From an uncultured Sphingomonas sp. (GTDB lineage Bacteria; Pseudomonadota; Alphaproteobacteria; Sphingomonadales; Sphingomonadaceae): a stretch of 57,798 bases of DNA. The notes under the pieces are model-generated. The model saw only the letters and a list, made by a program, of their open reading frames with translations. It searched no databases and was not told the origin of the DNA. The first letter of the stretch is position 1. The number at the start of each line of letters is the position of its first letter. Location: assembly GCF_913062585.1 (NCBI RefSeq), contig NZ_CAJXWX010000028.1, positions 1 through 57,798 on the forward strand. The letters are read 5' to 3'. Of this stretch, positions 1 through 9,218 are shown in pieces. The position numbers and the translations under genes were made by a program.

Positions 1-58
1 TCGAACCCGTGTTTTCGCCGTGAGAGGGCGACGTCCTAGACCGCTAGACGAAGGGGCC
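1..58 (-). tRNA. tRNA-Glu (anticodon CTC), 3' end cut off by the window edge
   Basis: Read on the minus strand from 58 the sequence begins GGCCCCTTCGTCTAGCGGTC, typical of a bacterial tRNA-Glu. The anticodon arm is TCGCC-CTCTCAC-GGCGA, giving anticodon CTC, and the T-arm starts CGGGTTCGA. The last T-arm bases, acceptor 3' strand and CCA lie left of position 1. Assignment is from the visible arms only. Confidence 0.9.
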
Positions 59-134
59 GTGTGCGGTGGAGGGGCGCTGTTAGCGGGGGTGGGGAGGGGC
101 GTCAAGCGCTTCCGGTGGAAAGTCGCATAAAAGT

Positions 135-173
135 AAAAGGGCGGGGCGACCTGGTGTCGTCCCCGCCCTTTTT
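135..173 (-). terminator. Rho-independent terminator of the DAHP synthase gene
   Basis: An 11-bp perfect stem (136-146 with 161-171, sequence aaagggcgggg and its complement) with a further cgac/gtcg pairing inside. A and T runs on both sides make it able to act in both directions. It lies just after the stop of the minus-strand gene ending at 182. Confidence 0.75.
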
Positions 174-181
174 CCATCGGA

Positions 182-1555
182 TCAGGCGGCGTCCTTGCGG
201 CGCTCGGCCATTTCCTCGTTCAGCATCTCGGCCAGCAGGAAGGCCAGTTCCAGGCTCTGGCCAGCGTTCAGGCGCGGGTCGCAGTGCGTGTGGTAGCGGT
301 CGGCGAGCGACTGTTCGGTCACGTCGATCGCGCCGCCGGTGCATTCGGTGACGTTCTGACCGGTCATCTCGGCATGGATGCCGCCGGCATGGGTGCCCTC
401 GGCGCGGTGGACGGCGAAGAAGCCGCGCACCTCGGCCAGGATCCGGTCGAAGGGGCGGGTCTTGTAACCGGTCGCCGCCTTGATCGTGTTGCCGTGCATC
501 GGGTCGCAGGACCAGACGACCGGATGGCCCTCGCGCGTCACGGCGCGGACGAGCTTGGGCAGATGCGCCTCGATCTTGTCATGGCCGTAGCGGGTGATGA
601 GCGTCATGCGCCCCGGCACACGGCCAGGGTTCAGCGTGTCGAGCATCCGCAGCAACGCCTCGGGCTCCAGGCTGGGCCCGCACTTCACGCCGATCGGGTT
701 GCCGATGCCGCGCAGGAACTCGACATGCGACGAACCCTCGAAGCGGGTGCGGTCTCCGATCCACAGGAAATGGGCCGAGGTGTCGTACCAGTCGCCGGTA
801 AGCGAATCCTGCCGGGTCAGCGCCTGCTCATAGGGGAGCAGCAGCGCCTCGTGGCTGGTGTAGAAGCTGGTCTGCGCCAGCTGCGGGACTGAGGCGGGGT
901 CGATGCCGCACGCCGCCATGAAGTCCAGCGCCTCGCCGATGCGGTCGGCCATCTCGCTATATTTCTGCGCCCAGGGGCTGCGGCCCATGAAGTCGTGGGT
1001 CCAGCGGTGAACCTGATGCAGATTCGCATAGCCACCCTGCGCGAACGCGCGCAGCAGGTTCAGCGTGGCCGCCGACTGGGCGTAGGAACGCAGCATCCGC
1101 TGCGGATCGGGCACGCGTGCTTCGGCGGTGAAGGCGATGTCGTTGACATTGTCGCCGCGATAGCTGGGCAGCTCGACCCCGCCGATCACCTCGGTATCGG
1201 CCGAGCGCGGCTTGGCGAACTGGCCCGCCATGCGGCCGAGCTTCACGACCGGCAGCTTGGAGGCGAAGGTCAGGACGACCGCCATCTGCAGGATGACGCG
1301 GAACGTGTCGCGGATATTGTTGGCGCTATGCTCGGCAAAGCTCTCGGCGCAGTCGCCGCCCTGGAGCAGGAAACCCCGGCCCGCCGCCACCTCGGCCAGC
1401 TCGGTGGTCAGGTTGCGCGCCTCGCCCGCAAAGACCAGCGGCGGATAGGTCGCCAGCGTCTTGGTCGCGGCGTCCAGTGCATTCTGGTCGGGGTAACGGG
1501 GAAGCTGGCGCGCTTCGGCATTGGTCCAGCTGTCGGGGGCCCAGTTCGCGGCCAT
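182..1555 (-). CDS. aroG: 3-deoxy-7-phosphoheptulonate synthase, class II (plant type)
   Basis: Condenses phosphoenolpyruvate and erythrose 4-phosphate, the first step of the shikimate pathway, in the cytoplasm. The 457-residue product has the class II family's normal length. Visible signatures are QGGDCAES (about 65-72, with the metal-ligand Cys69), [14 protein letters not shown] (about 105-118) and [12 protein letters not shown], together with a late HGNT segment typical of the family. It stands alone on this strand and ends in a strong hairpin at 135-173. The ATG at 1555 is preceded by an AGGA-type ribosome site. No leader peptide or other feedback element is seen upstream. Confidence 0.96.
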   Translation of the reverse strand: MAANWAPDSWTNAEARQLPRYPDQNALDAATKTLATYPPLVFAGEARNLTTELAEVAAGRGFLLQGGDCAESFAEHSANNIRDTFRVILQMAVVLTFASKLPVVKLGRMAGQFAKPRSADTEVIGGVELPSYRGDNVNDIAFTAEARVPDPQRMLRSYAQSAATLNLLRAFAQGGYANLHQVHRWTHDFMGRSPWAQKYSEMADRIGEALDFMAACGIDPASVPQLAQTSFYTSHEALLLPYEQALTRQDSLTGDWYDTSAHFLWIGDRTRFEGSSHVEFLRGIGNPIGVKCGPSLEPEALLRMLDTLNPGRVPGRMTLITRYGHDKIEAHLPKLVRAVTREGHPVVWSCDPMHGNTIKAATGYKTRPFDRILAEVRGFFAVHRAEGTHAGGIHAEMTGQNVTECTGGAIDVTEQSLADRYHTHCDPRLNAGQSLELAFLLAEMLNEEMAERRKDAA

Positions 1556-1749
1556 GATCGTCCTGCTCTTTCGTCTTTATGGTCTGAGGGATCGCCCATG
1601 CGCCGAATCGCGCCCATACGCAATGAAGTTGGCGTTTGGGACGGGCAAGTCGCGCCTATTGTTGCGCGTGATACGGCTTTGCGCCGGACTGATGCGGATT
1701 GCGCCGGGTGGTTTTGCGATGACGCGGCGAAGCGGGTAGCAGGAAGGCG

Positions 1750-2793
1750 ATGTCGCGTTTCTCCATCCTGTCATCGGGGCTGATCGCCCTGTCCGCCATG
1801 GTGTCGACCCTGTCGATCGCCACGCCGTCCCCCGCGCCCGCCGCGCCACCGGTCGTGGTGGCGAAGGACGATGATTCGGTTCTGTTCGGGGCCATGCGCG
1901 ACGTCGATCTGCGGCTGGGGACGATCGCGTGGCGGCTGGCGACGGCCAATGCGCCGATCTGCGCCGACCGGGCGCCGACGCCCGGCCTGACCCTCCATGC
2001 GATCGACCAATATGATCCGGCGGTGCGCCAGCAGTTGCCCGCGATCTTCGGTTTCGAGGGGCCGGTCGCGGTCGAGGCGGTGGTGCCGGGTAGTGCGGCG
2101 GCAAAGGCCGGGATCGCCGCGAACGATACGGTCGTGGCGGTCGACGGCAAGCCCCTGGTCGTGAACCTGGCAGGGGCGGACCAAGCCAGCACCGCGACGC
2201 GCGACGCCGCCCAGCGCCAGATCGCCGCCGAACCCGCCGACCGCCCCCTGCGCCTGACGATCCTGCGTCACGGCCAGACGCGCGAGGTGACCGTTCCCGC
2301 CCAGCCCGGCTGTCGATCGCGCTTCGAGATGCTGATGGGCCCCGGCCTGACCGCATCGGCGGACGGCGATATCGTGCAGATCGGATCGCGCTTTTTCGAG
2401 CGGTTCGACGACCGGATGATCGCCGTCGTCGTCGCGCATGAATTTTCGCACAATATCCTGCACCACCGCGAACGGCTGGACGCTGCGGGGGTGAAGCGTG
2501 GCATGTTGTCCGAATTCGGGCGCAACGGGCGGCTGTTTCGCCAGACCGAGACCGAGGCCGATCTGCTCGGCGTGCACCTGATGCGCAATGCGGGTTATGA
2601 TCCCCAGGACGCGGTGCGCTTCTGGCGCGAGCATGGCGGCGAGGTGGACGGCGGCATCTTCCGCAGCCGCACGCATCCCTCCTCCTCGGCGCGGGCCGAT
2701 GCCGTGGCGGCCGAGATCGCGGCGATTCCGCCGGATGCGCCGGTGCCCGATCACCCCAGGTTGATCGACCAGGCGCGGGCCGCGCTCCAATAG
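1750..2793 (+). CDS. M48-family metallopeptidase with PDZ domain, exported
   Basis: A zinc metalloprotease, probably acting in the periplasm on envelope proteins. Residues 1-32 form a hydrophobic signal segment followed by a Pro/Ala-rich linker. A PDZ-like fold spans about 90-185, with the ligand-groove stretch VVPGSAAAKAGI near 111-122. The zinc site is HEFSH at 230-234, with the third ligand expected in ETEAD (267-271). The order PDZ then M48 resembles BepA/LoiP relatives but no TPR tail is present. GGAAG just before the ATG at 1750 supports the start. Divergent from the DAHP synthase gene, with 194 bp between. The substrate cannot be told from sequence. Confidence 0.85.
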   Translation: MSRFSILSSGLIALSAMVSTLSIATPSPAPAAPPVVVAKDDDSVLFGAMRDVDLRLGTIAWRLATANAPICADRAPTPGLTLHAIDQYDPAVRQQLPAIFGFEGPVAVEAVVPGSAAAKAGIAANDTVVAVDGKPLVVNLAGADQASTATRDAAQRQIAAEPADRPLRLTILRHGQTREVTVPAQPGCRSRFEMLMGPGLTASADGDIVQIGSRFFERFDDRMIAVVVAHEFSHNILHHRERLDAAGVKRGMLSEFGRNGRLFRQTETEADLLGVHLMRNAGYDPQDAVRFWREHGGEVDGGIFRSRTHPSSSARADAVAAEIAAIPPDAPVPDHPRLIDQARAALQ

Positions 2794-2907
2794 GAAGCGC
2801 GCATGGTGTGCGACGCTATTTCAAGCGCTTAACGAACTTTTTGTAAGTGGGACCATATCACTTGGCAAAATCGCATGCAGAGGGCTCGCGATTTGCCGGG
2901 AAGCACC

Positions 2908-4746
2908 ATGTTGTCATCTTTGCCCATACCCAAGAAAATCGGATTGGCGTTCGCCGCCGTCATCCTTTCGGTTTCCGTCATGAGCGGCATTCTGTGGTGG
3001 GCATTTTCCCGGATCGAATCGACGACTGCCGTCAGTGTGAAGGCGCAGGACGTCTATAGCCTGACGCTGGAGATGGAAGGCGGGGTTCAACGCGAAAACA
3101 GCCAGATGCGCGGCTTTCTGATCACCTTGGACGAAGCCTATCTGAAGCAGTATTTCGAGTCGCGTGAAACCGAGACCAATGCGGCCGCCAAGCTGTCGGC
3201 TCTGCTGGCCGACGAACCGGAGGCCCGCGCCCTTGTTGCCAAGTCCCACGAGAACATGCAGGATTGGCGGCGGACCATTGGCGATCCGCTGATCGCGCGG
3301 AGCCGGACGGATCGCGACGGGGCGCAGGACTGGTTGCGGGCCAACAGCGCGAAGGTTCGGGTCACCTCGGTCCTCCAGGCGCTGCGCGATGTGCGGGCGC
3401 AGACCCGCGATCGCATGGTCGTCATCCGCGCGGCCCGAATGACGGCCGTGCGCATGGGCCAGTGGAGCCTGATTGTCGGCGGCGTCATGTTGGTCGGCGT
3501 GGCGGCCGCGATGGCGATGCTGTTGTCGCGCTCGCTGGGGCGGCCGATCGTTCGCCTGACCGAGGTGATGGAGGAACTGGCGCGCGGCCGTAACAATATC
3601 GCCATTCCGGATGTGGATCGCGGCGACGAACTGGGTGGCATGTCGCGTGCGGTCGTCGTCTTCCGCGACACCGCGGTCGCCAAGGAAAAGGCCGATGCCG
3701 AGCAGGATCAGGTCGTCGCGCATATCGGGGCGGCGCTGGGCCAGCTCGCCGACTCGGACCTGACGGCCAAGCTGTCGGGCTTCCCGGCCTCGTACGGGGC
3801 GATCGAGCGGGACTTCAACATGGCGGTGTCGCGGCTGTCGACGGCGCTGTCCGGCGTCCGGGTGAATGCCGCCGGGATCGCCAGCGGCACGGTGGAGATG
3901 CACGAGGCCGCCGACGATCTGGCACGCCGCGCCGAGCAGCAGGCGGCGAGCATCGAGGAAACCTCGGCCGCGATGAGCGAGATCGCCCAGTCGGTCACCG
4001 CCGCCGCTGCCAAGGCGCAGTCGGCCGAAACCATCGTCCGCAAGGCGACCGCCGATGTCGCCAATAGCGAGGACATCGTCCGCCGCACCGTATCGGCGAT
4101 CGGCGATATCGAGCGCTCGTCCAACGAGATCGCCGAGATCATCGCGGTGATCGACGGGCTGGCGTTCCAGACCAATTTGCTGGCGCTGAACGCGGGCGTC
4201 GAGGCGGCGCGCGCCGGCGATGCAGGTAAGGGCTTTGCCGTCGTCGCCTCCGAAGTGCGGGCGCTGGCCGAGCGTTCGGCGGAGGCCGCGCGCAACATCA
4301 GCGCGCGGATCACCACGACGGTCGAGCGGGTGCGCAGCGGCGTCGATCTGGCGGGCAAGACCGACGAGTCGCTGCGCCTGATCGCCACCGGCATGAAGGA
4401 GATCGCCGGGCTGGTCGGCGCGATCGCGGGCAGCGCCGCCGAACAGGCGACCAGCATCCAGCAGGTCAATCTGGCGGTCAGCGACATGGACGGCGTGACG
4501 CAGTCCAACGCCGCCATGATCGAGGAGGTCACGGCGGCGGTGCGTACCCTGTCGAGCGAGACACGCTCGCTGGAAGAGCAGATCAACCGCTTCCGCGTCG
4601 ACGGTGCGGTGCCCGTACCCTTGGCACCGGTCGCGGCGATCCATCGCGCGCCCGCCCAGGCTGCGGCACCGGCGCGACGCGCGCCGGGGACGGTTCGCCG
4701 TAATCTGGCCGTCAAGCAGGATGAAGACGACTGGAGCAGCTTCTGA
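2908..4746 (+). CDS. Methyl-accepting chemotaxis protein with CHASE3-like sensor domain
   Basis: A membrane chemoreceptor of 612 residues that would signal through CheA/CheW. Order seen: short cytoplasmic start, TM1 (about 11-33), an alpha-helical periplasmic CHASE3-like domain (about 35-180), TM2 (186-207), HAMP (about 208-262), then a long signalling coiled coil whose hairpin tip carries the conserved stretch around [20 protein letters not shown]. The protein ends in DWSSF, matching the xWxxF pentapeptide that tethers CheR/CheB. An ATG in the same frame at 2875 exists, but [12 protein letters not shown] at 2908 looks like a normal receptor start. A terminator follows at 4775. No che genes are nearby, so it is an orphan receptor here; the ligand is unknown. 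Confidence 0.9.
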   Translation: MLSSLPIPKKIGLAFAAVILSVSVMSGILWWAFSRIESTTAVSVKAQDVYSLTLEMEGGVQRENSQMRGFLITLDEAYLKQYFESRETETNAAAKLSALLADEPEARALVAKSHENMQDWRRTIGDPLIARSRTDRDGAQDWLRANSAKVRVTSVLQALRDVRAQTRDRMVVIRAARMTAVRMGQWSLIVGGVMLVGVAAAMAMLLSRSLGRPIVRLTEVMEELARGRNNIAIPDVDRGDELGGMSRAVVVFRDTAVAKEKADAEQDQVVAHIGAALGQLADSDLTAKLSGFPASYGAIERDFNMAVSRLSTALSGVRVNAAGIASGTVEMHEAADDLARRAEQQAASIEETSAAMSEIAQSVTAAAAKAQSAETIVRKATADVANSEDIVRRTVSAIGDIERSSNEIAEIIAVIDGLAFQTNLLALNAGVEAARAGDAGKGFAVVASEVRALAERSAEAARNISARITTTVERVRSGVDLAGKTDESLRLIATGMKEIAGLVGAIAGSAAEQATSIQQVNLAVSDMDGVTQSNAAMIEEVTAAVRTLSSETRSLEEQINRFRVDGAVPVPLAPVAAIHRAPAQAAAPARRAPGTVRRNLAVKQDEDDWSSF

Positions 4747-4774
4747 TCCGGCACTGATGCCCCGCCGATGCCAG

Positions 4775-4808
4775 GGGCCCGCCATCCGGGAGATGGCGGG
4801 CCCTTTTT
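4775..4808 (+). terminator. Rho-independent terminator after the chemoreceptor gene
   Basis: Perfect 11-bp stem (4775-4785 with 4793-4803, gggcccgccat and complement), 7-nt loop, then TTTTT at 4804-4808. It lies about 30 bp after the chemoreceptor stop and argues against any longer start for the next gene upstream of it. Confidence 0.9.
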
Positions 4809-4896
4809 GCATCTTCCTATCCAATTCGGTCGGGAATCGATGCACGGCCGACCCGGGGGATTGTCAACCGACCCGGGGCGGGGCAATCCGAAAGCC

Positions 4897-5211
4897 ATGG
4901 ATATTCCTGAACGCTATGCCCAGTTCATTCAGTGGATCGGCGACGGAACCGGCATGGCCGACAGCCTGCTGCACGTTCATGCGGGCATGGCGGTGCTGTT
5001 CCTGGCGCGCATCCTGACGCGCAAGTCGCTGGCGACGCCGATCCCGCTCGCCTGCGTCGCGCTGGCGGAGGCGGGAAACGAGATTCTCGACCGGCTGCAC
5101 TATGGATCGTGGCGCTGGGGCGACACGCTGGGCGACATCGCCAATACCATGTTCTGGCCCACGGTGCTGTTCATCGGCCTCAGAATGCGAACGCCGAGCG
5201 GGCGGCGATAA
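4897..5211 (+). CDS. Small polytopic membrane protein, paralogue of the product of 14542-14886
   Basis: A 104-residue protein of unknown function. It has about three hydrophobic segments and a conserved core: LHVHAGMAVLFLA near the start, an AExxNExxD motif in the middle, and DIANTMFWPTVLF near the end. The same spaced motifs occur in the protein at 14542-14886, so the two belong to one family, perhaps distantly like VanZ-type integral membrane proteins (weak inference). Longer in-frame starts upstream would read through the terminator at 4775-4808, so the ATG at 4897 (MDIPERYAQ) is preferred. It is convergent with cysS. Confidence 0.75.
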   Translation: MDIPERYAQFIQWIGDGTGMADSLLHVHAGMAVLFLARILTRKSLATPIPLACVALAEAGNEILDRLHYGSWRWGDTLGDIANTMFWPTVLFIGLRMRTPSGRR

Positions 5212-5235
5212 GCATGGAGTGACGGCCGGGGGCGT

Positions 5236-6693
5236 TCACCCCTCCGGCAGTACCGGCTTCCAGTCCCAGCCCAGCGGATCGCCGTCCATCACCTCGACCC
5301 CGGCGGCGAGCAGCGTGTCGCGGATCGCGTCGGACCGCGCGAAATCCTTGTCGGCGCGGGCGTCGCGGCGATCGGCCAGATGCGCCTCGATTTCGGCTTC
5401 GTCGAGCGTCGCGGCCTTGGGCCGCATACGCAGATCGGCGCGGGTCAGCGTCGCCAGTTGCAGCCCCAGCGTCGCGTCGAAATCGGTCAGTGCAGCGAGC
5501 CGCACGCCCGGCGACAGCTTCTTGTCGCCCAGCATCTCGTCCAGCACCGGCAGCGCGCGGGGCGTCGCCAGATCGTCCGACAGCGCGGCGTCCAGCCGCT
5601 CGCGATAGGCGCTGGCGTCGCCCTTTTCGGGGGCGTCGGCGCGGGCACGCAGGCCCTCGACCGTCTGGACCAGCCGCTTCAGCCGTACCTGCGCGGCGGC
5701 AAGGCCGTCCCAGCCGAACTCCATCTCCGACCTGTAATGCGCCTGAAGGCACATCAGGCGATAGGCCAGCGGGTGGAAACCGCGATCCATCAGCGCCTGC
5801 AGCGTCAGGAACTCGCCCGACGACTTGGACATCTTGCCCGTCCGGTCGACCAGGAAGTTGTTGTGCATCCAGATATTGGCGCCGGTCTCCGCCGAGCAGC
5901 CATGCGCCTGGTTCTGCGCGATCTCATTGGGATGGTGGATCTCGCGATGGTCGATGCCACCGGTATGGATATCGAACTGCGCGCCCAGATATTGTTTGCT
6001 CATCACCGAGCATTCCAGATGCCAGCCGGGTGCGCCGGGGCCCCAGGGGCTGTCCCATTCCATCTGGCGCTGCTCGCCCGGCGCCGAGGCGCGCCAGATG
6101 GCGAAGTCGGCCGGGTGGCGCTTGCCCGCGACGGGGTCGATCCGGCTCTCGCCCTCATCGTCCTGATGTCGCGCCAGGCGTCCGTAGTCGGGCACGGTCG
6201 TCACGTCGAAATACAGGCCGTCGGGCAGGCGATAGCAATGCTTCGCCTCGATCTCTTTCGCGAATGCGATCATCGCCGGCACATGCTCGGTCGCCAGCGG
6301 GAAGCGGGTCGGCTCGGCGATGCCCAGATCCTTCAAGTTCCGCTTGAAGGCGTCGGTATAATGTTTGGCGATCGCCCAGATGTCCTGGCCGCTCTTCTTC
6401 GCGGCGGCCTCCATCTTGTCGTCGCCCGCATCGGCGTCGGACGTCAGATGGCCGACATCGGTGATGTTGATGATATGGGTGAGCGGCCAGCCCTTCCACC
6501 GCAGCACGCGCGATAGCGTGTCGGTGAAGACATAGGCCCGCAGATTGCCGATATGCGCGTAGTTATAGACGGTCGGCCCGCAGGAATAGACGCGGACATT
6601 GGCCGGGTCGATCGGCTGGAACGCCTCCGCCGCGCGGGTCAGGCTATTGTACAGGGTCAGCGGGATGCGGGGGGTGGAAGCGGTCGCGGTCAT
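5236..6693 (-). CDS. cysS: Cysteinyl-tRNA synthetase
   Basis: Class I aminoacyl-tRNA synthetase charging tRNA-Cys with cysteine. The 485-residue product shows the zinc-binding Cys38 inside YSCGPTVYNYAHIGN, the HIGH-type motif HIGN (47-50), GWHLECSVMS with Cys228, the HHPNE segment near 253-257, and KMSKS at 287-291. The start chosen is the ATG at 6693 (MTATASTPRIPLTL), since the in-frame sequence before it does not resemble the family. Its 3' end is 24 bp from the convergent small membrane protein gene. It appears as a single-gene unit. Confidence 0.96.
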   Translation of the reverse strand: MTATASTPRIPLTLYNSLTRAAEAFQPIDPANVRVYSCGPTVYNYAHIGNLRAYVFTDTLSRVLRWKGWPLTHIINITDVGHLTSDADAGDDKMEAAAKKSGQDIWAIAKHYTDAFKRNLKDLGIAEPTRFPLATEHVPAMIAFAKEIEAKHCYRLPDGLYFDVTTVPDYGRLARHQDDEGESRIDPVAGKRHPADFAIWRASAPGEQRQMEWDSPWGPGAPGWHLECSVMSKQYLGAQFDIHTGGIDHREIHHPNEIAQNQAHGCSAETGANIWMHNNFLVDRTGKMSKSSGEFLTLQALMDRGFHPLAYRLMCLQAHYRSEMEFGWDGLAAAQVRLKRLVQTVEGLRARADAPEKGDASAYRERLDAALSDDLATPRALPVLDEMLGDKKLSPGVRLAALTDFDATLGLQLATLTRADLRMRPKAATLDEAEIEAHLADRRDARADKDFARSDAIRDTLLAAGVEVMDGDPLGWDWKPVLPEG

Positions 6694-7130
6694 GCCGCTT
6701 GCCTTAGAGTCTGTTGGGAAGCACGCCAAGGCGCGTTTCGCGCCCCGCTTGAGGGCCCCGGTCCGGTGGAAGTCGGACCGGGGCTGACGCGATGACAGGG
6801 GAGGCACCGCGCCGTTTCGTTCCTGCGCCTGGTCAAGAGACGGGAACGTGTCAGGGTGTCCGGCATACGGGAGTTAGCCGGACGGGTGGCTTCTAGGTCG
6901 GGCCACCTCTCCATGGCATGGCCATCACATGACATTGTCATTGGGTTGGGTCATTGGGTTGGGTCATTGGGTTAGGCTGTCCCGTTCCTCGCGCCGTCTT
7001 CTGAAGAGGTGGTGCGATTTGCGATCCAACGGGTTGTCATCGACCGGCCGCGCTGCTAGGAGCGCCCGACGATGCGGCCACAGTTGTTCTGCGGCCGCTT
7101 TATCCTGTTTTGCCGGAGCAATTCGTTTTT
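6694..7130. other. 437-bp gene-free stretch with several strong hairpins
   Basis: Between cysS and rpsU I see no convincing gene. It holds three hairpins: 6755-6784 (11-bp perfect stem, gccccggtccg), 6858-6883 (7 bp, gtccggc) and 6885-6907 (6 bp, ggtggc), followed by the 13-bp tandem repeats at 6937-6975. The rpsU promoter and leader must lie in the right half. A structured small RNA is possible but I match it to no known family. Confidence 0.4.
6937..6975. repeat. Three tandem 13-bp repeats (gtcattgggttgg)
   Basis: Three head-to-tail copies of gtcattgggttgg begin at 6937, 6950 and 6963; the last differs at one base (gtcattgggttag). They lie about 155 bp ahead of the rpsU start. They may be a slippage product or binding sites; the sequence does not decide. 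Confidence 0.85.
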
Positions 7131-7337
7131 ATGCAGATCATCGTTCGCGACAACAATGTGGATCAGGCCCTTCGCGCGCTCAAGAAGAAGCTGCAGCGGG
7201 AAGGCGTGTATCGCGAAATGAAGCTCCGTCGCCACTATGAAAAGCCGTCGGAAAAGCGCGCTCGCGAGCGTGCGGCGGCGGTGCGTCGTGCGCGCAAGCT
7301 GGAGCGCAAGCGCGCCGAGCGCGACGGCGCCCGGTAA
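7131..7337 (+). CDS. rpsU: 30S ribosomal protein S21
   Basis: Small-subunit ribosomal protein that helps present the anti-Shine-Dalgarno end of 16S rRNA. The product is 68 residues, starting [20 protein letters not shown] and ending in a very basic Arg/Lys-rich helix, as in alphaproteobacterial S21. The ATG at 7131 is chosen over an in-frame codon at 7110 because family members begin MQIIVRDN. It stands alone. A long imperfect inverted repeat (about 7348-7398) follows without a U tract. Confidence 0.95.
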   Translation: MQIIVRDNNVDQALRALKKKLQREGVYREMKLRRHYEKPSEKRARERAAAVRRARKLERKRAERDGAR

Positions 7338-7498
7338 TAGACCGAGCGATCGGGGATCGTCGTTCCATGGCCGCGATGGCCGGAACGACGCCCTGATCGG
7401 ACCGGCGGCCGATGCGTGCATAGCGAATCGGCCGGCGCCTTCAGGGTCGTCATTCCGGGCGACCCGCTGAACGCCCAAGCACAAAGCGAGAAGCAGGC

Positions 7499-8068
7499 AT
7501 GTCCGTAACCGCTGTTCCCCTTCGTCCCGTCCGGCGTTCCTATCTGGTCTGGATATGGGTGGCGGTGGCGGCCGCGATCGTCGTCGCCGCGCTGCTGGCG
7601 CGTCAGGGTGATGCCGCTCTGCTGCGCGAAGCGCGTGGGGCAGGCGTTACGACAACTGCCTCGGGCCTTCAGTATAAGGTGATCGAGCCCGGTCAGGGTG
7701 GCCCGCATCCGACCGCGACCGATGTGGCGCTGGTCAATTATACCGGTCGCCTGATCGACGGCAGCGTGTTCGAAGCGTCGAAGCAGCCGACCCCGATGCA
7801 GGTGTCCAGCGTCGTGCCCGGCTTTGCCGAGGCGCTGAAGCTGATGCCCAAGGGTGCGAAGTACCGCTTCTGGCTGCCGTCGAAGCTGGGCTATGGCGAT
7901 CGCGCCAATGGCCCGATCCCGGCCAACTCGACCCTGGTGTTCGATGTCGAGATGATCGACTTCATCCCCGAGTCGGTCCTGCGGCAGATGCAGGCGCAGC
8001 AGTCGATGATGGGCGGGATGCCCGGTGGGGTTCCTGGCGGCGTTCCCGGCGCGCCGTCGCCCCGCTGA
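7499..8068 (+). CDS. FKBP-type peptidyl-prolyl cis-trans isomerase, membrane anchored
   Basis: Catalyses proline isomerisation during folding of exported proteins. The 189-residue product has one N-terminal transmembrane or uncleaved signal segment (about 16-35), a short linker, and an FKBP domain (about 55-158) with the landmarks SGLQYKVIEPGQG, VNYTGRLIDGSVFE, PGFAEALKLMPKG and FDVEMIDF. The tail is rich in Met, Gly and Pro (MMGGMPGGVPGGVPG). It lies 161 bp behind rpsU and has its own terminator at 8105, so it is probably a separate unit. Location is inferred to be the periplasmic face of the inner membrane. Confidence 0.9.
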   Translation: MSVTAVPLRPVRRSYLVWIWVAVAAAIVVAALLARQGDAALLREARGAGVTTTASGLQYKVIEPGQGGPHPTATDVALVNYTGRLIDGSVFEASKQPTPMQVSSVVPGFAEALKLMPKGAKYRFWLPSKLGYGDRANGPIPANSTLVFDVEMIDFIPESVLRQMQAQQSMMGGMPGGVPGGVPGAPSPR

Positions 8069-8104
8069 TCGACGCGGCCTGATCAGACTTCTGATCGGAA
8101 CAGG

Positions 8105-8137
8105 ATCGCCGGAGCCCCATGGGTTCCGGCGATTTTT
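8105..8137 (+). terminator. Rho-independent terminator after the FKBP gene
   Basis: Stem 8105-8113 with 8125-8133 (atcgccgga and complement), extended by further pairs to a 3-nt loop, followed by a T run at 8133-8137. It lies 37 bp after the stop codon. Confidence 0.85.
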
Positions 8138-8346
8138 GTTGGGTCCGAGATGGCCTTTGCGGCGAAATCCTATCCTGTCTCATTCGTGAGACAAGTCTCT
8201 CAAACATGCTAGCTGTTGACCGTCTGGCCCATTTCTCTTTGGCAGGAAGGGCTTCGGGGCGGGCATCCATCGGCTTGGGGACAGGATTTCATGACGGCAT
8301 CTGATGTATTTTCTGCAGGATCGTCGCGGGGCAGGCGCCGTCCCAT

Positions 8347-8766
8347 GTGATCTGGGAGGATGAGCGACATCTCGCTTTCCTGTCCATCTTTCCGAACACC
8401 GAAGGGTTTTCGGTCGTGATCCCGAAGGCGCATTATACGAGCTATCTCTTCGACCAGCCGCCCGAGGTGATCTCCGACCTGGTTCTGGCGAGCGGGCAGG
8501 TGGCCAAGCTGCTTGATCGCCGACTGGCGGATGTCGGCCGGACAGGGATGATGTTCGAAGGCTTTGGCGTGGATCACCTGCACGCCAAACTCTTTCCGAT
8601 GCACGGAACCAAGGCGTCCGCGTGGGCCCCGCGCAAATCGAACGTCTCCAAGTATTTCGAGCGATATGAGGGGTATATCTCATCGCATGACTATGAGCGT
8701 GCCGATGATGAGGCGTTGGCAAAGCTCGCACGTCATATTCGCGCTGGAGTAGTTTGGCCGACGTAG
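8347..8766 (+). CDS. HIT-family nucleotide hydrolase, 5' end apparently frameshifted
   Basis: A histidine-triad-fold protein, a family that splits nucleotide phosphoramidates or dinucleoside polyphosphates. The open frame from a GTG at 8347 gives 139 residues, with DERHLAFLSIFPNTEGF, IPKAHY and the active-site stretch GFGVDHLHAKLFPMHG. The site is HxHxK, not HxHxH; the middle His (the nucleophile) is kept. Codons before 8347 still encode CIFCRIVAGQAPSH, the normal family N-terminus, but a stop stands directly ahead at 8302. One extra T near 8305 would join them to an ATG at 8291 (MTASD). So this is either a real frameshift, a sequencing error, or a gene using the GTG. Function may be reduced. 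Confidence 0.75.
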   Translation: MIWEDERHLAFLSIFPNTEGFSVVIPKAHYTSYLFDQPPEVISDLVLASGQVAKLLDRRLADVGRTGMMFEGFGVDHLHAKLFPMHGTKASAWAPRKSNVSKYFERYEGYISSHDYERADDEALAKLARHIRAGVVWPT

Positions 8767-9162
8767 GGTGCCAGCGGCCCCTATCTACAAGCGATCTTCA
8801 GCACCGCCGAGATTGCGCGCTGCAGCACGACCCAGGCGGAGGCTCTGGTGCTCCCGGCAAGGCGCTGGCTCCCGCCTGAGCATTGCTCAGGGCATCTTGA
8901 GCTCAGCGAGGGAAGAGGGGCGGTCAGCGATGTGTGCTTGGACCGTGGGCTTCCCTGGGTGGGGCGCATTTCAAATAGAGGACGTAGCGTGGCTCTCGAT
9001 GATGGGTATATCAAAGCCCTTACATCGCGCCTAATCCGTTATCGGCGATGATCCGCATGTAAGAATGGCCGATCCATGATCCGGTCAAGGCGGGTTTGCC
9101 TCGCGTGGGGAAAGGCTTTCCGTTTCCGTCCGCCTTGGCCTGATAACCCATTTCGAACACGC
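8767..9162. other. Gene-free stretch, no recognisable content
   Basis: About 400 bp between the HIT gene and the minus-strand terminator at 9163. Short open frames exist (for example near 8768-9034) but none has a good ribosome site or family-like sequence. I see no tRNA, repeat or strong hairpin. It may be decayed coding sequence. Confidence 0.4.
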
Positions 9163-9190
9163 AAAAAAATAGCGGCCCGAAGGCCGCTAT
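9163..9190 (-). terminator. Rho-independent terminator of the small membrane protein gene
   Basis: Perfect 9-bp stem atagcggcc/ggccgctat (9169-9177 with 9182-9190) and a CGAA loop. On the minus strand it is followed by a run of seven T (complement of 9163-9169). It lies 28 bp beyond the stop of the gene ending at 9219. Confidence 0.92.
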
Positions 9191-9218
9191 TCCTTTTCAG
9201 CCCTAAAGCTGAAGCAAC

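Noticed and set aside
2914..4845. 643-codon open frame antisense to the chemoreceptor gene
   Set aside because: It is a by-product of GC-rich codon use. Its residues are the His/Arg/Asp-rich mix typical of such shadows and match no family, while the sense frame is a clear receptor.
8768..9034. 88-codon open frame after the HIT gene
   Set aside because: No ribosome site, basic low-complexity composition and no neighbour support.
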